The position numbers and the translations under genes were made by a program. From Oidiodendron maius Zn (lineage: Eukaryota; Ascomycota; Leotiomycetes; Myxotrichaceae), in NCBI GenBank assembly GCA_000827325.1, contig KN832870.1:3720001-3784000 (forward strand): a DNA stretch of 64,000 nucleotides, in the 5' to 3' direction. Below the pieces are notes generated by a model that saw only the letters and a list, made by a program, of their open reading frames with translations, was not told the origin of the DNA and ran no database searches. Positions within the stretch are counted from its first letter, which is position 1. The number at the start of each line of letters is the position of its first letter. Of this stretch, positions 48,984 through 61,079 are shown piece by piece.

Positions 48984-50739
48984 TTAGATCTCAGAACCCT
49001 TGATATCTGCAGGACTAGAGCCAATTTCTTCATGGGCAATAGCAGTTGCGCTCTTCTCATTACGCATATGGGCTTCCTCAACCAAGTAGTGCTTGGCTTT
49101 ATCAGTTGCTAGGTCACCGCCAAGCAGAGCAGCATCACCGTCGAAGTACTTGACAATTTCTTCAAGAGGGGTGTTGCGGGTCTCGATGTAGAAAAAGAGC
49201 ACGACGGCAAGTTCAAACGCAAGCCAGCAGTCGTAGACAATATAGTACTTCCAGTTGATAGCATCGAGGGCAATTGGGTTGACATACGAGTTGAAGAAGA
49301 GAGCGGCATCAACGCATAGGAACATAAGGGTCAAGCCCTACAAAGTCAATAAGCTTACTACTGTCAGGCATAAAGATACATACCTTAGCACGCAGTCTAT
49401 AGGGCAGGATCTCAACAGCGTATCCGACAAGGAGGCCGGACCAAGCCGAGTTATAGAACACGTAGTAAATAAAGATGAAGGCAATCTCAGCATATCCAGC
49501 AGATTTCACAGCGGTTTTGACGAACTGAGCAGCGCAGATTGTCCAAATAATGAAGGCACCCAGCATTCCTCCAGTGGCAAAGATGAAAAGTGGTCGACGA
49601 CCGAACTTGTCAATGACAAAGCACATGCCAACGGCAGTGATGAAGTTAATAATGTTCAGGATACCGTTAATTTCCAGTCTAGTCTTGTACACCTGAACAC
49701 CCGCCTTCTGTAGCACGTCGTTCATGTAGTAGGAGACCAGACCATTTCCAGACCACTGGGAGAAGAAGCCGAGCGAGATCAGGATAATGAGACGGTGACG
49801 GTTTCCGGGTGTCTTGAAAAGTTGGAGCCATCCGTTGCTCTCAAATTCCTTCTCGAGCTTAATAGTCTCGTGGATCTCCTTGTACTCAATTTCAATGAGT
49901 TCAGCATTTTCATCTCCACGAGCGTGAGCATTGGCAAGAATCCTCCTTGCTTTCTCATACTTGCCCTTCGCAATTAGGTAACGAGGGGATTCTGGCACGA
50001 GCCTATAATGGGCGGATTAGATAACTTCTTCCAAGATCTCTTATTGGATGCTTACCAAATGGCCACGAGTTGGATGACGGACGGTAGAGCCTGGATCACA
50101 GTGGGGATTCTCCAGGCCCAGGGTCCGGTAACGTTCTGAGTACCGTAGGTGACCCATGCAGCGACAATGGAGCCGAAGTACCATGTTGCGTTGTAAATGG
50201 TGGTGAAAATAGCACGATGCTGGGGATGCACAAGCTCCGTGATCAACAGAGGTGCCGCACCATGGGCCACAGCGAGACCGAAACCGATCAGGAAACGCGC
50301 AGCAATAAACATCTGGACATTAACGGCAGCAGATTGCAAAACGACACCGACGATCATGATGCAGCATCCGGTAATGACACCAGCACGTCTGCCGAGATAA
50401 TCTGCGATGTACGGGGTGATGGGAAGGGCGGCGATGGAACCAACAGACTGGATGGCGTTCAGCAGCCCTCGCATAGGGGGACTGGGGTTATTGAAAGCTA
50501 GAAATCCATTAGTTCGAGTCCCTCAGAAATTTTTGAATACACTTACAGGCCTGCCATTGCGGCAGTGCCTGGAGACCGTTCATCATGGACCCATCATAAC
50601 CGTTGGTAGCAGAGGTGAGCACAGCAAACATCAAACACGGGTAGAGCCATCTCATCCCCGGCTCCTTCCACCAGGATATACGGGGGAATTCCCGACCTCC
50701 CACCTCGAAGGTCGCCTTGGACGGTGTATAGAACGGCAT
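48984..50739 (-). CDS. MFS sugar transporter (hexose/lactose permease type)
   Basis: Four exons, 50547-50739, 50056-50497, 49384-50002 and 48984-49337 (introns 46-53 bp), giving 535 aa. Twelve membrane segments are expected. Family signatures are intact: DGSMMNGLQALPQWQ after helix 1, DYLGRR in loop 2-3, the VPESPRYLIAKGK motif in the central loop, DKFGRRPLF in loop 8-9 and IETRNTPLEEI after helix 12. This is the sugar porter family; the N-terminus and the GYDGS motif fit the LAC12/hexose group of filamentous fungi, which includes permeases for disaccharides. The gene converges on a GH45 endoglucanase, so uptake of cellulose-derived sugars is a reasonable but unproven role. The plasma membrane is the likely location. 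Confidence 0.92.
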
Positions 50740-52366
50740 GGCTCAGGGTCGTCGAGTTGTCGAGCAGCCAAAAGTAGGAGACAGAAATCCGAGAGACGAG
50801 CGATCTCTTGCCGTGCGTGCTCGCGCTTCCCACGAGGAAGTAGGAAGTTTATATCTCCCCTTACCTTCTGACCGACACCCAGTGCCATGATTTTCTATTT
50901 ATCCGCAATTTACCACAGCTCGAGATAGTCCGTATACCAACCAAGAGACGCCATGCAGCATTACCAGCGGGGAGGATGCAGCACCCCGCCCCTCCAGGAC
51001 CCACGAGTGGTGCCAATCACGACATGCATGGAAGAGGCTCTGACCTGCCAAGTCTACCGGTTTTCCCCCTGACGTCTCCCTATTTGGGCATCTGTGGGGA
51101 AAAGAGCATATTGGAGAACGCGGTTTGGGGCTCTGGGGCTATCCCACTTTTCTCCCAGAGATTGGCTGCTCTGGTCTAGGCTGAGGAGGCTAAGACTGGA
51201 TTTGCACGTCGGATATAGCCTGAAAGGGGATGACAAGCCCAGAACAACAGGGGCGGTATTGCCAGGAAGGCTTCGCGGCAAGAAGGGCCGTAATCGCCTC
51301 ACCACCTTGGCAGCTTGTTAGTCGCGGTCGTAAATGCTGATCGGGCTTTACGACAGGTGACTTCTGGCGGCGTGCTCCCATCGCCCGGTCCAGGAGCTTT
51401 AGCGACACTTATTTTGCCTGATTGGACTAGGTGGACCTCCCCGTGCTGTGGTCTGGTCTATTATGGTGACTTCGTGCCAAAATGGCGCGTATCGTCTCAT
51501 TAATACGAGAGTTTTTAACAGAAAAAAAAGAGAAATTGGAATCCAGTATTTCTAGCAGTGAAACGGTAAACGGTGGAGGTGGCATGTGACAAGGATGTAA
51601 ACTGATTTAAACGCTCCGGCAAAGAGAACTTTCTTTAGCCAGTTTGATATCAGGGTAGTAGCAGTAATACCGAAAACAGTTAAACGCTTTCGGGGAAAGG
51701 GAACACCAATAAAGAAAGGAAGAGGCGCAAAACACAGTGGCATTTCCACTTTCCACATATATGCCTGCTTTCTCATCAGGCATCCAAACAGACCTGGTAA
51801 AAGCGCGATTACCTAGTCCAAATGATCCCCTCTCCTGACTTCTAGCTGTGGACAAATACATGCAGACAAGGAGAATCCTACCCTTCCATACTGACAGTGC
51901 AGCTTAGGCTGGGTGGCCGATACGCGCTGTGACGAATCAGTGAGGCGGGGACTGCACAGGTATTGGCGGCGTCCGAAAATTGAGGCCGGGAAGAGAGCGA
52001 GGTTGTATTATCTCTCACTAAACGTGGATGCGGGTATATGGACATTACCCGCCTTCCTGTACCTTCCAGCACTGTCTGGGTAATAAGACTTACAGTAGTA
52101 ATTGATGCTGCATTCACGTCCGAGGCAAAAATGTTTTTTATACACTACATTAATCCGACACGTGTGTGGCCTGTTCATGTCAATCATGGTCCCTGTCTCA
52201 TCTCCACATATTATCCAACTCCAATACCAAAAGATTAATCTACCAGCACTCATAGAACCTTAAGCCTGTCTGCGAACCAGCTAGTTAGTAACCCGAACGA
52301 TCTATCCCGCTCCGTCACTAAGCTTGTCATCTGCCACAACATTCACAGTCAGCACCATCATCTCCC
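50740..52366. other. Intergenic, no gene
   Basis: About 1.6 kb between the transporter start and the RdRP stop. It should contain the transporter promoter. Open frames are short and unsupported on both strands. Confidence 0.5.
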
Positions 52367-55300
52367 TCACACTTCCCCCGTGTCCTCATCTCCCCATTGG
52401 TTGGCCGTTTCCTCGCCGAGTCTCAGCTTCACATATGTTCTGTTGGGCTTCAGCATGGCGTACATATGTGGTGCCACGCTGATCATTCCCCCTATGCCCT
52501 TGGCTTTGAGATGGCAAAGCTGCGTGCCAGCCATCCACCATACAAAAGTTGATCCGGACTTTTTTGAATACATCGCAAAAGCACAGGATGCCCGTAGTAG
52601 CGCCCAAGTGGAGGACTCTGGGTGTTGATGCCACCTTTCCAGCAGAGCTCGTGTGAGAAGCGTGTCCCTGTCGGGCTGGATAGCTTGGAAGCGCTCATAG
52701 TACTTTGTCACAGCCGAAGAGAATGGTTCGTCTGGCTTGCCCCCTTCTTGCGGAAACTGGCGCCTCCATTCCGCCTCCAGTTTCCCAATCTCTATTTTCA
52801 GGCTATTCAGGATCCCGAGCCATTCGGGATGTACGAGTGCTTCTCTCTGGACCAAATCAAAGTACTTAACAAGATCAGGATCCCAGTTCTCCACTTTCGT
52901 CATCGATTTATGGAAATCGGTAAGTATCTTATCGATTGTCGAGTTCGCAACGAACCTAAGGCGGTCGATGATGTACTTTGACTTTTCATCAAGGTCGCCA
53001 CTTTTATAGAGTGGCTGTCGGGGAGCCTGTTTGATCAAAGTTTTTCGAAAATGGCCCCACTGTATCTCCGTGAAGATATAGCCTTGCTTGGTTTGATCCA
53101 CTAGGTTACTCAACAGAGTGCACAGATAGACGACTTCCTTTGAATCTATTCGCTGCTGTGTATAGCACAAACTTTCTTTGAAGACTGTGCATATGCCAAG
53201 CATGCTCTTCTCTAAGTTGAACTCAAAGCTGCGTCTCAAAAAGGCTGTCGTGGGATCTGTTTCGCCCTTGACTAACTCTTCGTAGGTTGTCTGATCCTTT
53301 AATATGAAGCCTTCTTTCACCAAGTCTGGTATTCGAGGAACTTTAGCGTTGACAAAGTTTTCCACAATCGAAGGCTCCCAACAAATCCAAGCGAGATCTC
53401 CATCGTAGTCGCCTCCAGAGAGTTTGTTGGCAAGAGATGGATTCCCCTTTGTCGGGAAAACGACGACATCCTTCAGTCCCAATAGCTCCTCCTTCACCAC
53501 GGCCCTGACTCTTTGGATATCGCTAGCAAAGTGGGCAGGAGATCTCGCCACTAAAACATCGATTCCTTGGAAGGGACAACCAGACATCGGAGATAACTTG
53601 TCGACAAAACTCTTCGAAATGTGGATGTATATTTCATCTTCTTCGAGCACACCCGCAAAGTCTGGGACCATAAATGCATAGGTGGAGCGAGGTACAGTAA
53701 TGTGCAACTGCTTCTTCAGCTCCTCGCACTTTTTATTGTAGTCCTTTTGGCACAGGCTGTTCAGGAAGCCTAGTTTGAGAGGATGGAAACCAGAATCAAG
53801 TAGAATACCCATCTTTTCTTCGATTGATTCAGGCATCCCAGCTACAAAACGGACCACGCCTTGCCTGACTCTGTCACCGAGCCGCGAGTTTACCTCGCGT
53901 ATCAAGTTTCTATAGGCCAATGGACTCTCCATTGCAGAACGCTGAGATTCGATCCTTTCCAACAGATCATTCTTGAGCAACTGCTCTATCGCATTGTTCA
54001 TAACAAACTTTGATCTAGCTCTATCAACTAGAATCGGCAGCAGCTGGTGATTAAGATCGGCTGATTTGAGTTCGCCAGACCACTTGTTGATTTCAAATAT
54101 TCGATGTGCAGGATCCTTGAAGTCACAGTCGTCCAGGGTCTTTCCACTTCGCTTCCACTTTCGTTGCGAGTCGTATATTTCAATCCACTCTTCTTCTCCA
54201 TGGTATCGAGGATCAATGCTCCAAAATCCCTTAGCGTCCCCGATTCGGCCCTGGAAACCACTAGGTAAGTGGGTCAGCCGAAGTATAGACACAATTTTCA
54301 GAGCCAATGCAGACGACAAGCGACCAGCTCCGTCTGTCATGATTTCGTTGCTAAACTTCAAGTCCCGCTTGTACCTTATTTGCGATCGATTCAAAACTAC
54401 AGTGGGGGTGTTTCTAGACAGCGCTAACTCTCTTTAGCATATGTTAGAGGGGGTGATGGGGCCATACCAAGAGATGTTCGAGCAAAGAGCTTCAAATAGC
54501 TCTGATCTTTATTCTCCCAAGTGGGCCTAATCCAGTTAAGCAGCGATTCAACCGACATTGCCGTTCGAGTTTCGACGGTCTCTGATTCCTTCGGTGTTTT
54601 ATGATTCTCCTCAAACCCAATGCCGTGAACAGCAAAGAAATATATTCTATGAGCAACCCTGTTGTCTATATCGCTTTGCTGTTCGATTGCTCCAACTTTG
54701 CGATCCTTTACATCTTTCGGCCTTGTACAGAAAGGTACCCAGAATCGCCCGAAGATTGGATGCATGTCTTGAAAGAGCCACTCAATTACTATTGACTTTC
54801 CATTCGGGCATTGTTTAAGGATCTCCGGTATACGTCTGCCTGTCAAGTTGGGGATGTCTAGCTCGAGGAACCGGTCATTTCCAAAACGCCGTCGAAGACG
54901 ATATGTCTGCTCAAGTCTTAGTGGCTCTAGTTGAAATCGGAAAAGTGGTCCTGGGGAAGTCGAATCGCTGTAACGGAGAGAGCCTGACATGGCAACACCT
55001 CGAGTATCACGCCTGAATTCGTTCTGACAGGCATCCCAAGCATCTTTGCATAATCTTTCTGGGAATGGACGGTTCTGTAATGCCGGAAGCCTCCTTAGGA
55101 AAGCCCAGAGTGAATCATAATTATCCCACTGCAGAGAATCAGGAAGGACGAGACCATCTAGGGAGACACCAGCATGAATGAATATGCGAACGATCTCGTA
55201 TCTGACATGTAGAGGCGTAGACAGCAAACAGTCAGGCATTACAGCTATAACTATAGTCAGGAATGTATAGTAGAGTATAGATGTAGTCGGCAATAGAACA

Positions 55301-56451
55301 CTCTCGCAATAAATAAGTATATACTTACGGAATATTCCCTTCAGGGAATTGCGCAGGTTTCCTTCCTTTTCTCCTATTTTAGCACCATCTTCTTCCAACA
55401 GAATATCGACAGCATCTTCGTATACATCGTCATCAACCTCCGTTCCAACGGAGGCGCTCTCCAAGGGGTCAGGCACACCGTCGAACGAGTCAGCCACCTT
55501 CGCAAGGTCACCATCAAAACTGCTTCCATATTCAGAGCTGCGGTGCTGCTTCTCAATTATGGACACCTTTGTTGAGCGATCGAAATGGTACTCTATGATT
55601 TGGTCGTCTGACCCGGCTATTTGGGTGGTAGAAATATCTGACAGGTCACCACTACGATTAACGGAGGTATCAAAGACGCTAGGTGCAAAGGATATGAAGC
55701 TGTCATTTATGCTCATAATTGTGGTAGAATCGTGAGATAGTTTTGTCCCTCGCTCGCGGCCTGTAGCAGTTGAAAATGATGCACAAGAAACCACATCCAG
55801 TTCCGACTTAGAACCTATCTTAGAAAGCCGCTTGATAGTCTCGGATTCATCATGAGCAGCCTCAGCAGCTCTCTTCAAGGATGGTTTGCCACTGCTAGAC
55901 AGGAGTTTACTAGGTATAGGTGTGTCGTCGATCAGAAGGCCTGCAGAAGAAGCGGACCGACCAGCAGTGATGTTTCCTTCATCGGATCGAAGAATCCGTC
56001 GCTGAGATAAAGGGGTTTCACGTTCCTGAGTCATGAACTGAGCAAACTCGTGATTTGCTATGTCGAGAAAGAGGCTCTGTAGCTCAACGCGCTCTCGGTC
56101 TGAGACCGGGTGGGGTTTATGTCTTGTCCTCTCTGGAACGGTTCCTCTCTCTCCCTTCGGCTTGTGAACCCATTGACTGTACAATATGTCTGCTTGGCTT
56201 CTGAAATCATCCAGAACGGAATTGATGGCATCCTTGAATGTAAGAGCTTTGATCATGAAGACGCATTTTTGTGACCGAGTCTGGTTTATCCGTTTGCTTG
56301 GAGAATCCCCCGGCAGCGGCAGTACGAGCTGCAAGTCCCACTCATGAGAAAGGCTCGACACAACGGCACTTATTTTGAGGTTTATATCGTCTTTCTTTAA
56401 TTTCTTGGGGGTGAGTGGTGCTGCCGCACCCATTATAGCCCGTTGTTTCAT
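52367..56451 (-). CDS. Cellular RNA-dependent RNA polymerase (RNAi, QDE-1-like)
   Basis: Three exons, 55329-56451, 54468-55244 and 52367-54423, giving 1,318 aa. The catalytic loop SGGDYDGDLAW is intact (Asp972, 974 and 976), the metal-binding motif of eukaryotic RdRPs. Upstream landmarks are also present: FRFQLEPLRLEQTYRLRRRF, the EIMTDGAGRLS motif and FQGRIGDAKGFW; downstream FVNAKVPRIPD follows the loop. The N-terminal 370 residues are disordered and poorly conserved, as in QDE-1 and SAD-1. These enzymes make double-stranded RNA for Dicer in quelling, meiotic silencing or DNA-damage small-RNA pathways; this one's paralogue group cannot be fixed by eye. Intron 1 is 84 bp, a multiple of three without a stop, so retention would add 28 residues. 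The start at 56451 is the first ATG. It is a host gene, not viral. Confidence 0.94.
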
Positions 56452-57247
56452 TCTGTCCCGCAAAGCCCATTTCTTGTTCTATATTTACGCGCCCTGGTGA
56501 CTTGCGAGGGAATGTAAGGGAGGGCAAGTCCAATGGGAAAGGAATGAAAAGGGCGATGGTGGCTTTGTGGCAGGTACCAAAGGAACGTGCAGGTTTGCAA
56601 GATGGGCTCCAGCTCTAAAGCTGCAGGAGTTGTAGTCGCGGGAGAACGCGACGGCCCGAACCATGTTTAGTTGTTCCTGGAAATTGCTCACATCGCCATT
56701 CAACCCGCCTCTCATTAGACTGGTCCTTTCACATTTGCCGCACTTTGAGATGGCATGACTTATGCACATGGCTGTGGAAGGCTAGAATTTTTGGTCTGCA
56801 TTTTGGTCGGCAGTATTTGCAACGTATTTGAGTATCGATGGTATTCACAACTTCTTCATGAGTTAATGGTAGAATTTGTCTCAAGTGGGAATGAGATTAT
56901 GGACAACAGGCAGGTGAGTATGTAATTGCAACTCTGGGTGGAGAAAAACCAATGGATACAAAGTTATGAATCGCAAATGAACAATTTCCCTTCCGCAAAG
57001 TCGAGACGAGCCAGATGGAAGGAGGTATGTATGATATGCCACATGGGGAAGCGGGCAAAAGTAGCAACGAACAGGTCATATCAGACAGATGTATAGTTAT
57101 CATTATCTATACACTAGTTGACTATACAGCAGCCAGAGCTCCAAGACTAACTCCACAGAAACGCCGCCCAACAGGTATGCCACACATCGATTTTCGTACC
57201 GTGTAGTTTCGAACCTCATAGAACTTCTATCTCCTTACTTTCACACC
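56452..57247. other. Intergenic; RdRP promoter
   Basis: About 800 bp. It holds the RdRP promoter and 5' leader on the left and the 3' side of the small secreted protein gene on the right. No further gene seen. Confidence 0.5.
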
Positions 57248-57910
57248 TCAAGAATCGCAGAAATAGAAGAAGTTCGCATCCGAGCTCTGCGGAGTACCCG
57301 TAATGGCTGCAAAAGCTTCTGTCGTTGAGGCAGGAGGACTTGTGGTCGCGCTCGAACTTCCACCATCGACACATGAAGCTATAAGTGGATATCGTCAGCA
57401 TCATGCAGACAAAAATTTCCTTCCGTTCTTCCCCAGTCCTTTTAAACCTCGGATTCCAGAGGAGTGCAATAAGCACCAGACCAATACTTACTTTGTTGCG
57501 TATCACACATTCCAACTGTCAGGCCGCTCCCATCCTGCCCATCGTGCCCCGAATTCGCCGTGTCCGAGCACCCATTATGCTGGATCCCACAGCTCCGTTC
57601 CACCGCTGCTGACAGCGTCGTGAACGTCTCCCCATCCACCGCAAAAGGTCGCTGCGAGTCCCCGGAGAGTGTAATCGGTTCCGCGGCCACGCCGCCCAGA
57701 GCACCCGTGAAATTCTATGGAGTGGTAGGTCTTGTCAGCGCATTTCTTTGAAATGAGCAGAGAATTACGACGGAAATGGGCTGTATAGAGTCTTACTTGG
57801 AGATTGCTGGTCGCTCGTGGCATCACGCCGTATACCACGTCCAGCCCCAGATTCCCAAGCGCTGTGCCAATCGCCAGCGCCAGCGCCGTGGCTTGCAGGA
57901 ACATTCGCAT
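57248..57910 (-). CDS. Small secreted protein, cysteine-containing
   Basis: Three exons, 57797-57910, 57492-57714 and 57248-57378, joining in phase to 155 aa. A signal peptide (about residues 1-19, LQATALALAIGTALG core) starts the protein. The mature part has NFTGALGGVAAEPITLSG and a conserved core, FAVDGETFTTLSAAVERSC, followed by QHNGCSDTANSG and CDTQQTSC: four Cys in a regular pattern. The C-terminus is Ser/Thr/Pro-rich. Proteins with this VDG-x-F, SCxxQ-x-xC, CxxQQ pattern are common secreted hypotheticals in ascomycetes; I know no established function. The correct C-terminus appears only after splicing the second intron, since reading through it gives a different tail. It could be an effector or wall-associated protein. 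Confidence 0.8.
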
Positions 57911-58577
57911 CTTTGATATTATATCACGAGAAGAGTAGGAAAGTGGGATATACGGTCTGTGGCCCCCATTGACTCATGAGAAACGAGATTATGTAAAGAC
58001 AATTGAGTATATTGAGAACGTAGAATTACTGATGGTGCCGCCGACAAAAGGCTGAAACGCCCAAGCATACCCCAAACGGTGCCGCGACACTGCTGCTGTA
58101 AGCGAAGGTTGGACAAATTCAACTGGCGGCATGATGACATCTCACACTGCCGGACTCTCCTCCAACCTTGATTTTATCGCATGAACGTCATGGACAGGGG
58201 AGACGGGGCTGTGCTGGGTGGCTACATCAACGAACGCAGTGCCAAGTGTCAATCAATGCTGGCAAGGAGGGGAATAGGGACGAACTCGATTCTGTGCCGA
58301 GGCCTGGACGTGTATGAAATGATCTCTATATTAACTTCGACTATCTACAGACAGGCTAAACTCTCGCTCCTTCAGACGAACCTGCTAGAGTGGCTTCCAG
58401 GGGAATAGAGTTAAGAAAGCAGATAACACCGATTTTTCTAATGCATTTCCGACCCCCCAGAGCATGATAAAATTGAAAAATAAGGAATGCGGTTCTGGTG
58501 AACCAAATTAGGGTGTATAAGAAGTAACGCCATGCCAAGTGAACCCATCTACTGCCTCTATGGTACATGTAGTTGAA
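57911..58577. other. Intergenic; small secreted protein promoter
   Basis: About 670 bp. Promoter of the secreted protein at the left, 3' UTR of the Mid2-like gene at the right. No other feature seen. Confidence 0.5.
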
Positions 58578-59369
58578 TCAGAAATTCGACGAGGCGTTGA
58601 GGTTCCTCGCGGGATTATGATAGGTCTCCAGCGTGCTCTGGAATGGGTTACTTGTTGCTCCACCACTAGAAGAGTTGGTCTTTTCATGTCCCACATTGCC
58701 GATCTGGTAGCTCATCAAACCATCGTTGTCCTCGTCGGCCTTCTTTCGTCCCCAGATTCGGAAAGCGACTAAACCGAGGCCGGCCAGAATGATGAAGCCG
58801 CCAACGCCAACAACGACGCCAATAATAGTGTTCTTAGTCTTGCTACTGAGTCCGCCACCAGAAGAGGAGCCGTTGTCAGTTAGAGAGGCAGAGTTGGATG
58901 GCGAGGCTGAAGAGCTGGTGGGAGAAGAAGACGTAGAAGAGTCGCTGCTTGTCTTAGATGGAGAAGTGGTCGGGGGTGTGGTGGTAGTGGCAGGAGGAGT
59001 GGTGGAAGATTGCGAGGGACTCGAGGTTGGGCTTGAGCTCGAACTAGATGAAGACGAAGAGGGCGTGGTGGTTGTTTGTGCCGTACTAGAAGTGGAACTC
59101 GAACTGCTGCTGGAAGGTGTCGTAGTCGGTGGGGTAGTCGAAGATGTGGGAGTTGACGTGTCTGAGGTAGAGCTCGTGGGCGTTGAGGACGTGTTACTGG
59201 CCGAGTCCGTCGAGGAGCTGCTGTCTGTGGGATCATTTCCATTCAAGACAGAGTCCAGTCCAGAGAGACCATTATCCTGGCGACCGAGGATATTCGGTAT
59301 AGCTATAGTCGCCTGGGTGACGGCGATGGCGGCAAGGACGGCTACCAGCGACTGCGCACGGAAGAGCAT
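58578..59369 (-). CDS. Mid2-like cell-wall stress sensor
   Basis: A single-exon frame of 263 aa. A signal peptide (about 1-23) is followed by a region of about 130 residues made almost only of Ser, Thr and Pro (about 45-172), expected to be heavily O-mannosylated. A single membrane helix (about 180-206, IIGVVVGVGGFIILAGLGLV) is followed by a basic stop-transfer GRKK and a cytoplasmic tail of 55 residues with NPFQSTLETYHNP. This is the layout of Mid2/Wsc sensors that pass wall stress to Rho1 and the cell-integrity pathway. No WSC Cys-rich domain is present, so Mid2-like is the better label. Low-complexity composition makes homology hard to judge; the architecture is the evidence. Confidence 0.8.
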   Translation of the reverse strand: MLFRAQSLVAVLAAIAVTQATIAIPNILGRQDNGLSGLDSVLNGNDPTDSSSSTDSASNTSSTPTSSTSDTSTPTSSTTPPTTTPSSSSSSSTSSTAQTTTTPSSSSSSSSSSPTSSPSQSSTTPPATTTTPPTTSPSKTSSDSSTSSSPTSSSASPSNSASLTDNGSSSGGGLSSKTKNTIIGVVVGVGGFIILAGLGLVAFRIWGRKKADEDNDGLMSYQIGNVGHEKTNSSSGGATSNPFQSTLETYHNPARNLNASSNF

Positions 59370-61079
59370 GATGCGAATGTTGATGGATCGATGAGGCGTG
59401 CTGAGAAGGATTCAGTGAACTTGTGGGACGCCGGATCTGCCGAATATCGATGGTGTTTGCTGACGCGCGGACCGTGTTCGGGGAGCAGATAAATAAGGAG
59501 TTGTGGATACCGTGTTCTGGTTCCTAGCCTCGCGATAACGAGAGGAGAATCAACAGAAAGGGAAGAAGGCGAAGATGGAGGCGATGAAGGGAGGAAGGGA
59601 GAAGGAGAGGCGTGAATGACAGCGGAGTGTTGGAGAGAGTAGAGAAAGAGTTGGTTGAATCCCAATACGAGGAGAGTGGAGGTGCTGACCAGGGGATCTG
59701 TAAACCGACGCCGCGAAAAATGTTACAAGCACATCCGGGCCGTTTTCTGCGTGCGGGACCCCTGACTATTTTTGCTATTGCCACCCTCTAGCCAATAACG
59801 GCAGTCGCGGCCCATTCTATTTTGAAATACGAAACAAAACCCACTCCCCGTGAAGATTCCTTCCGACGGGACAGCTGGTTGAATGATCACTACGCTTCGG
59901 ACGCCGTTGAATATCTCTGCCCTATTTGGCGGCGGCTGTGACATCGCTGTTCCAATCATTGCGCGCTTACGGCCATCCACAATACTGTCAGCAAGAGAGA
60001 GAATACGAGTGTGGAAGAAGGTTTGTGGTCACGTGTGCCTTGTAACTTGTACCCCCTTGATCGTTGGGATCTACGGTGGATACGGATTACGCACACAGTG
60101 GGTATGAAGACTTTCGATCATTCTTTTATGTACCAGACGTTCAAACCTGGTACCAGCCTGGCAATGAGATGAATACTCGCCTGTCGTAACTACATTATTA
60201 AAACAGGCATATTCAAAAGGTTATAGGAGAGGGTAGAAGATGCTATTTACTAGCCTTTCTCTAGACCAAATAGATCTATGCACATGCTAGGGAATGCTCT
60301 ATTGTTACTAGTGTCACCTAAGTAAAGAGAGAGGATACAAGAAGGGCGATGTCGCTTAGTGATTTGATTGTAGAAGTAGGCTTTTTTTTATAGTGCTATA
60401 TAATAGACGCTTTCGTTATAACACTTTTCAAGGTCCTATTGATAAGACTATAGAGTCTATTGAAGAAACGCTTAACCTCCTTCCTACTAAAGCTATCGAG
60501 CGTAGAACGATCTTTCTTAAGGAACTTAAAGCTATACTGCATAACCTTTGCAGTCTGATCGCCCTTCCAGCTAGCGTCACCTCCTTCTTCCTCTACACCT
60601 TCTTCGTCACCGCTCATTTGCGTCCTAAAAGGTTCTATCAACAGGTTTCCACTCTGCGATCTCAGACAATATCATCATCAGAGACCAAACATCGTGAAAC
60701 CAGAGGGAGTAGTCCAAAGATGATCAGTGAAACTTCCTGCAGTCGACCATATCGTGACTCCCTCTCTATTAGACAACATTCCCTCACCTATTGACTTGGT
60801 TAACCCGTTATACCTCTGAATTAATACTTCCAGCTAGTTATGGTGGGTGGTACGGAGTTGGAGCGCTGACTCTTTACATGCTGGTGGTTGCCTCGTCAGG
60901 ATGCATGAAGTGCAGGGAATTGGGAACCATTGATTTCGATGCCATATGACACAACTAGAAGTCTATACTCCCTTTAAGACTATGATGATTGGTAGATGCT
61001 AGCCGTGTTCCAGTTCAAACCCTAATGGGCATCGACACTTGCTAGTGGCTGCCTAGGTTATCAAACCAAGACCCAACTC
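59370..61079. other. Intergenic, accessory-looking; no gene
   Basis: About 1.7 kb. The first part is the Mid2-like promoter. Around 60,200-60,800 the sequence leans A/T and has two overlapping open frames (60393-60794 plus, 60396-60641 minus) with charged composition but no recognised domain. They could be scraps of a repeat or transposon, which I cannot confirm from one copy. Confidence 0.4.

Noticed and set aside
49255-49713. 152-codon plus-strand frame antisense to the sugar transporter
   Set aside because: It overlaps conserved transporter exons on the other strand and has no signal of its own.
50498-50546. A tRNA-like B-box string near 50,510
   Set aside because: It lies in a 49-bp intron of the transporter and no matching A box or cloverleaf can be drawn.
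52367-56451. Viral or integrated viral RNA polymerase
   Set aside because: The DYDGD double-psi barrel motif, introns and RNAi-type landmarks mark a cellular RdRP, not a viral one.
58726-59394. 222-codon plus-strand open frame rich in Val/Glu/Leu
   Set aside because: It is the complement of the Ser/Thr/Pro repeat region of the Mid2-like gene; low-complexity Ser/Thr codons read backwards give open Val/Glu frames.
60393-60794. 133-codon plus-strand frame as a transposon piece
   Set aside because: No transposase or reverse-transcriptase motif, and a single copy cannot show repeat status.
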